The notes beneath the pieces were generated by a model that did not search any database, had not been told where the DNA came from, and was given only the letters and a program-made list of their open reading frames with translations. From positions 1 through 22,900 of IMG/VR virus record IMGVR_UViG_3300019761_000095: 22,900 bases of DNA; one strand, 5' to 3'. Below, piece by piece: positions 20,427 to 22,900 of the stretch. Numbering within the stretch: position 1 is the first letter of the stretch; every line of letters begins with the position of its first letter. Origin of the DNA: a virus. The translations under genes were made by a program, and so were the position numbers.

Positions 20427-21485
20427 ATGGATGAACATATACTAAAAGGTGCTACAAAATCAAAACAATATATAGATAAAGACACGTTAAGTCCAAATGG
20501 AACCATAAATCCTTTTATAGATTTTAATGGACTTCTAAAGTATTACTATTTCAATGTCTATCATCAAAGAAGTATTAAATTAAAAGCTGGACTTTTATCA
20601 CAAGTGAAGTCTACAAACTTAGATAAATATTTACCATCATCTGAATTTATAAGTGATTTTCTATTTGCGGTGTGTTGTGATTTAGAGATGTATGGGAATG
20701 CATTCATGGAAAAAGCTGGTACTACTAAAGAGTTTCATCTTCATCATATATTGGGTTATCAAGGTAGGTTAAATAAAGACAAAGAGATCTATCAACTTAC
20801 AACAAATGATGATGCTCTAAAACTTGATGGGTACCATTTAAAATATTATAGCCCTAGTGGAAAGTATTATGGAGAGCCTGATTATTTAACAGTTCTAAAA
20901 CAAATCAATACTTTAAATCAAGCAGATACTTATAATAGTACTTTTTTTACAAATGGAGCTAGACCAGGCTTTGGAATTGTGTTTGAAAATTCAGCACCAA
21001 ATGTAGAGCAGCAAAAAGCTTTTAAGACATTTTTTTCGGATAATTACAAAGGTTATGAAAATTCTCATAAATCACTTTTGATGTATACAGGGAAAAGTAA
21101 AGAGGGAACTCCTCCTGCAAAAATACGATTAGAAAAACTTGATGGTATTGAAGATATGAGTTTTGAGAAACTCAAAAATGTAGGACGTGATGAAATTATA
21201 GCAGCTCATGGAGTACCTCCCAGATTAGCTGGAGTTATGACAGCTGGTGGGCTGGGTGGGGGAAGAGAACTTATAGATCAACTTCATTCTTTTAACCAAG
21301 TGGTTATGAAACCAAAAATAAGAAGAGTTGAGGGATTCTTTAAAAATATAGGGATTGATTTAGAAATTGAAGAGCTTGATGTAACAAACTTTAAAGATGA
21401 TAGCGATCTTGTTACAAATCTTGTAGATAGAGATATTGTATCTCAAACAGAAGCAAGAGAACTTTTAGGGATAGGAAATAAATAA
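20427..21485 (+). CDS. Portal protein, P2 gpQ-like
   Basis: 352 aa from ATG 20427. A TTG directly before it is open too, but GAAGGG (20415-20420) is best spaced for the ATG. Matches to P2 gpQ from memory are: M-Y-G-N-A-F-M-E-K (about 89-97; F-G-N-A-F-L-E-K in P2), F-F-T-N-G-A-R-P-G-F, L-L-M-Y-T-G-K (L-F-L-Y-A-P in P2), I-I-A-A-H-G-V-P-P-R-L (D-A-H-R-I-P in P2) and the following glycine-rich loop. Length is near P2's 344 aa. It forms the dodecameric DNA channel at one capsid vertex. It is divergent from the capsid operon and upstream of the terminase, exactly the P2 arrangement. Confidence 0.9.
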   Translation: MDEHILKGATKSKQYIDKDTLSPNGTINPFIDFNGLLKYYYFNVYHQRSIKLKAGLLSQVKSTNLDKYLPSSEFISDFLFAVCCDLEMYGNAFMEKAGTTKEFHLHHILGYQGRLNKDKEIYQLTTNDDALKLDGYHLKYYSPSGKYYGEPDYLTVLKQINTLNQADTYNSTFFTNGARPGFGIVFENSAPNVEQQKAFKTFFSDNYKGYENSHKSLLMYTGKSKEGTPPAKIRLEKLDGIEDMSFEKLKNVGRDEIIAAHGVPPRLAGVMTAGGLGGGRELIDQLHSFNQVVMKPKIRRVEGFFKNIGIDLEIEELDVTNFKDDSDLVTNLVDRDIVSQTEARELLGIGNK

Positions 21486-21500
21486 AATATGTTTTCTATG

Positions 21501-21521
21501 CCGTTTAAAACCCGTTTAAAA
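21501..21521 (+). repeat. Tandem 10-bp direct repeat upstream of terminase
   Basis: CCGTTTAAAA occurs at 21501-21510 and again at 21512-21521, spaced 11 bases (one helical turn), in the 93-base gap between portal and terminase. It is a possible regulator or terminase recognition site. A chance repeat in AT-rich DNA is not excluded. Confidence 0.35.
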
Positions 21522-21578
21522 ACTCAAAACTATTTTTATTCGATTAATGTATCGTCTAAACAAATAAAAGGCTAAATA

Positions 21579-22900
21579 ATGGCTTATACACAAGAACTCA
21601 AAAAAGAAGCACTTAACTTAGTAAAAGCTGGTGTAAGTATCACAGATATCTGCAAAGACCTTAAAATCAAAAATAGAGCTACCCTTTATGGATGGATTAA
21701 AAAAAGTGAAGATAAAAATGTAAATGAAGAATCTATAGAAAATCTTGATAAGCAAATAGCCACTTTATCTAAAAGAGCTCCAACAGAAGCAAACAGCAGA
21801 AAGTTAGCAATGCTTACTAAATCAAAAGAAAGATTAGAAAAGAAGTCTAAAAAAATAGTCAAAAAAGTAAAACAAAATATCATCCACTCTAAAGAAGTTC
21901 AAGAATACAGAGATAAGATGCTTGATGAAGATTATGGTCTATATAAATATCAAAGAGAGTTTATGCATGATACTAGTCGTTTTAGAGTTTGGTTAAAGAG
22001 TAGACAAATCGGTGCTACTTATGGATGTAGTGGTGAGTGTTTAGTAGATGCTATGAGTGGTATGGATCAGCTGATACTTTCAGCTTCTGAAACACAAGCT
22101 TTGAAGTGGTATGCCGAGATTCAAAAGCATGCTGAAAAATTAGATATCGTGTTGAGTGGTTCTAGTTCTGAAATAAAGGTACCTTCAGGAGCTACTATTT
22201 ATATCTTTGCAAATAACTTTAGAACTATACAAGGGTTCTCAGGAAGTGTTTGGATGGATGAGTTTGCTTGGTACTTAAATCCTAAAAGAATATGGGAAGC
22301 ATTTATTCCATCTATTACATCTGTAAAAGCTGGTGAAACAAAAGCTAGAATTACTATTTTAAGTACTCCCTTTGTTCAGGATAGTTTATTTCATAAGCTT
22401 TGTGTAGATGATGTTAAATTTTATATGTTTTCTAGGCATATTACAACTATTACTGATGCTGTTAAAGATGGTCTTGATGTAGATATTCAAATACTAAAAG
22501 ACCTATTTGATGAAGACAGCTGGGCTATGATGTATGAGTGTCAGTTTGTAGATGATGATAGTTCTTTCTTTCCTATATCACTTATTAAATCTTGTGTTAA
22601 AGATTATAGTTACTATACACCCAATTTACAAAATGTACTTTGGAGTGGTTATGATATAGGTCGTGTAAAAGATTTATCAAGTTTGAGTTGTTTGGATTTG
22701 GTTGAGAAAAGATACACACTTGCTATTCAAGATGTATATGAAAAGATGAAATTTGAGTCTCAAAAAACAGTTTTAAGAGATCATTTAAGAGTATTTAAAA
22801 AGTCAAATATCAGAATAGATATGACAGGAATAGGAAGAGATATAGCTGAGACTATGGAGAGTGAATTTCCTAGCCAAGCTGAAGGCGTATACTTCACAGC
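21579..22900 (+). CDS. Terminase large subunit, P2 gpP-like (3' end outside window)
   Basis: At least 440 aa, cut by the window edge; P2 gpP is about 590 aa. The ATG 21579 follows AAAGG. The N-terminal HTH (about 5-40: A-L-N-L-V-K-A-G-V-S-I-T-D-I-C-K-D-L) fits DNA recognition. A lysine-rich helix follows, then the ATPase with L-K-S-R-Q-I-G-A-T (139-147), the P2-family Walker A variant, and Walker B V-W-M-D-E (224-228). The nuclease domain begins with G-Y-D-I-G-R-V-K-D (Asp359 and Asp365). C-E/Q-F-V-D-D just before it also matches P2. It cuts phage DNA and drives it through the portal. No separate small subunit is seen, so the HTH may supply recognition. Confidence 0.92.
   Translation, partial: MAYTQELKKEALNLVKAGVSITDICKDLKIKNRATLYGWIKKSEDKNVNEESIENLDKQIATLSKRAPTEANSRKLAMLTKSKERLEKKSKKIVKKVKQNIIHSKEVQEYRDKMLDEDYGLYKYQREFMHDTSRFRVWLKSRQIGATYGCSGECLVDAMSGMDQLILSASETQALKWYAEIQKHAEKLDIVLSGSSSEIKVPSGATIYIFANNFRTIQGFSGSVWMDEFAWYLNPKRIWEAFIPSITSVKAGETKARITILSTPFVQDSLFHKLCVDDVKFYMFSRHITTITDAVKDGLDVDIQILKDLFDEDSWAMMYECQFVDDDSSFFPISLIKSCVKDYSYYTPNLQNVLWSGYDIGRVKDLSSLSCLDLVEKRYTLAIQDVYEKMKFESQKTVLRDHLRVFKKSNIRIDMTGIGRDIAETMESEFPSQAEGVYFT

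Larger units (their letters stand above)
6314..22900. mobile_element. Prophage (P2-type head, non-contractile tail), left boundary proposed, right end outside window
   Basis: A continuous block of phage genes runs from 6517 to the window edge: regulators, lipoproteins, fibre, tail, capsid, portal and terminase. The left boundary is placed at the tetR break, where the DNA begins TGTGGAACCGC. A TG start fits transposable phages, but an integrase-type attachment site is equally possible. No recombinase gene is in view. The structural genes look intact, with many one- to four-base stop/start overlaps, so the element may be functional. Confidence 0.85.

Noticed and set aside
1-22900. tRNA, rRNA or CRISPR array.
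   Set aside because: No cloverleaf-like sequence, ribosomal segment or regularly spaced repeat was recognised on reading.

Overview
The window is AT-rich bacterial DNA. Its gene types point to Campylobacterota (an Arcobacter- or Sulfurimonas-like organism): histidine kinases with an H-Q-W-K-Q-P H-box and double Cache sensors, PhoB-type regulators and AT-rich codon use. The assignment is an inference from style, not from a marker gene.

Host part, about 1-6313. It opens with the 3' part of a SNF2-family helicase gene. Next is a compact 300-bp locus with no annotated-size gene. It has a perfect-consensus sigma70 promoter (TTGACA-17-TATAAT), a 12-bp hairpin followed by seven T, a strong Shine-Dalgarno in front of a 20-residue hydrophobic mini-ORF whose start resembles E. 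coli Ibs peptides, and a bidirectional terminator. This may be an undescribed type I toxin-antitoxin locus. Then come a putative PD-(D/E)XK nuclease (minus), a HAD phosphatase, a PhoB-like response regulator whose phospho-acceptor aspartate is replaced by asparagine, a 62-aa hypothetical gene, and a double-Cache membrane histidine kinase. The last host gene is a TetR regulator that breaks off directly after its HTH. Its perfect 25-bp palindromic operator is still present.

Prophage part, about 6314 to beyond the right edge. The tetR break is proposed as one end of a prophage, followed by a repeat-dense non-coding stretch (6341-6516). Next is a regulatory switch: an antirepressor-like protein with a duplicated DNA-binding domain (minus) facing a small HTH regulator plus lipoprotein (plus). 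The two promoters each overlap one copy of the same 12-bp operator-like repeat. From 8300 to 20268 a long minus-strand cluster, transcribed leftwards, encodes an XkdF-type protease/scaffold, a capsid protein, connectors, a holin-like protein, a tail tube, tail chaperones G and GT, a 1310-aa tape measure, a distal tail protein and fibre proteins. Distal to these are a beta-propeller probable receptor-binding protein and its assembly protein, a phospholipase A2-like protein and a lipoprotein. Portal and terminase (P2 Q and P homologues) run the other way from 20427 to the edge, as in phage P2.

Together this is a P2-type head module joined to a non-contractile tail. The tail class is supported by a lambda-like G GGA AAG slippery site that gives a GT frameshift product in an otherwise unannotated frame. 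No integrase, transposase, endolysin, small terminase, large tail-tip hub, tRNA, rRNA or CRISPR is visible here. Several of these probably lie to the right of the window.
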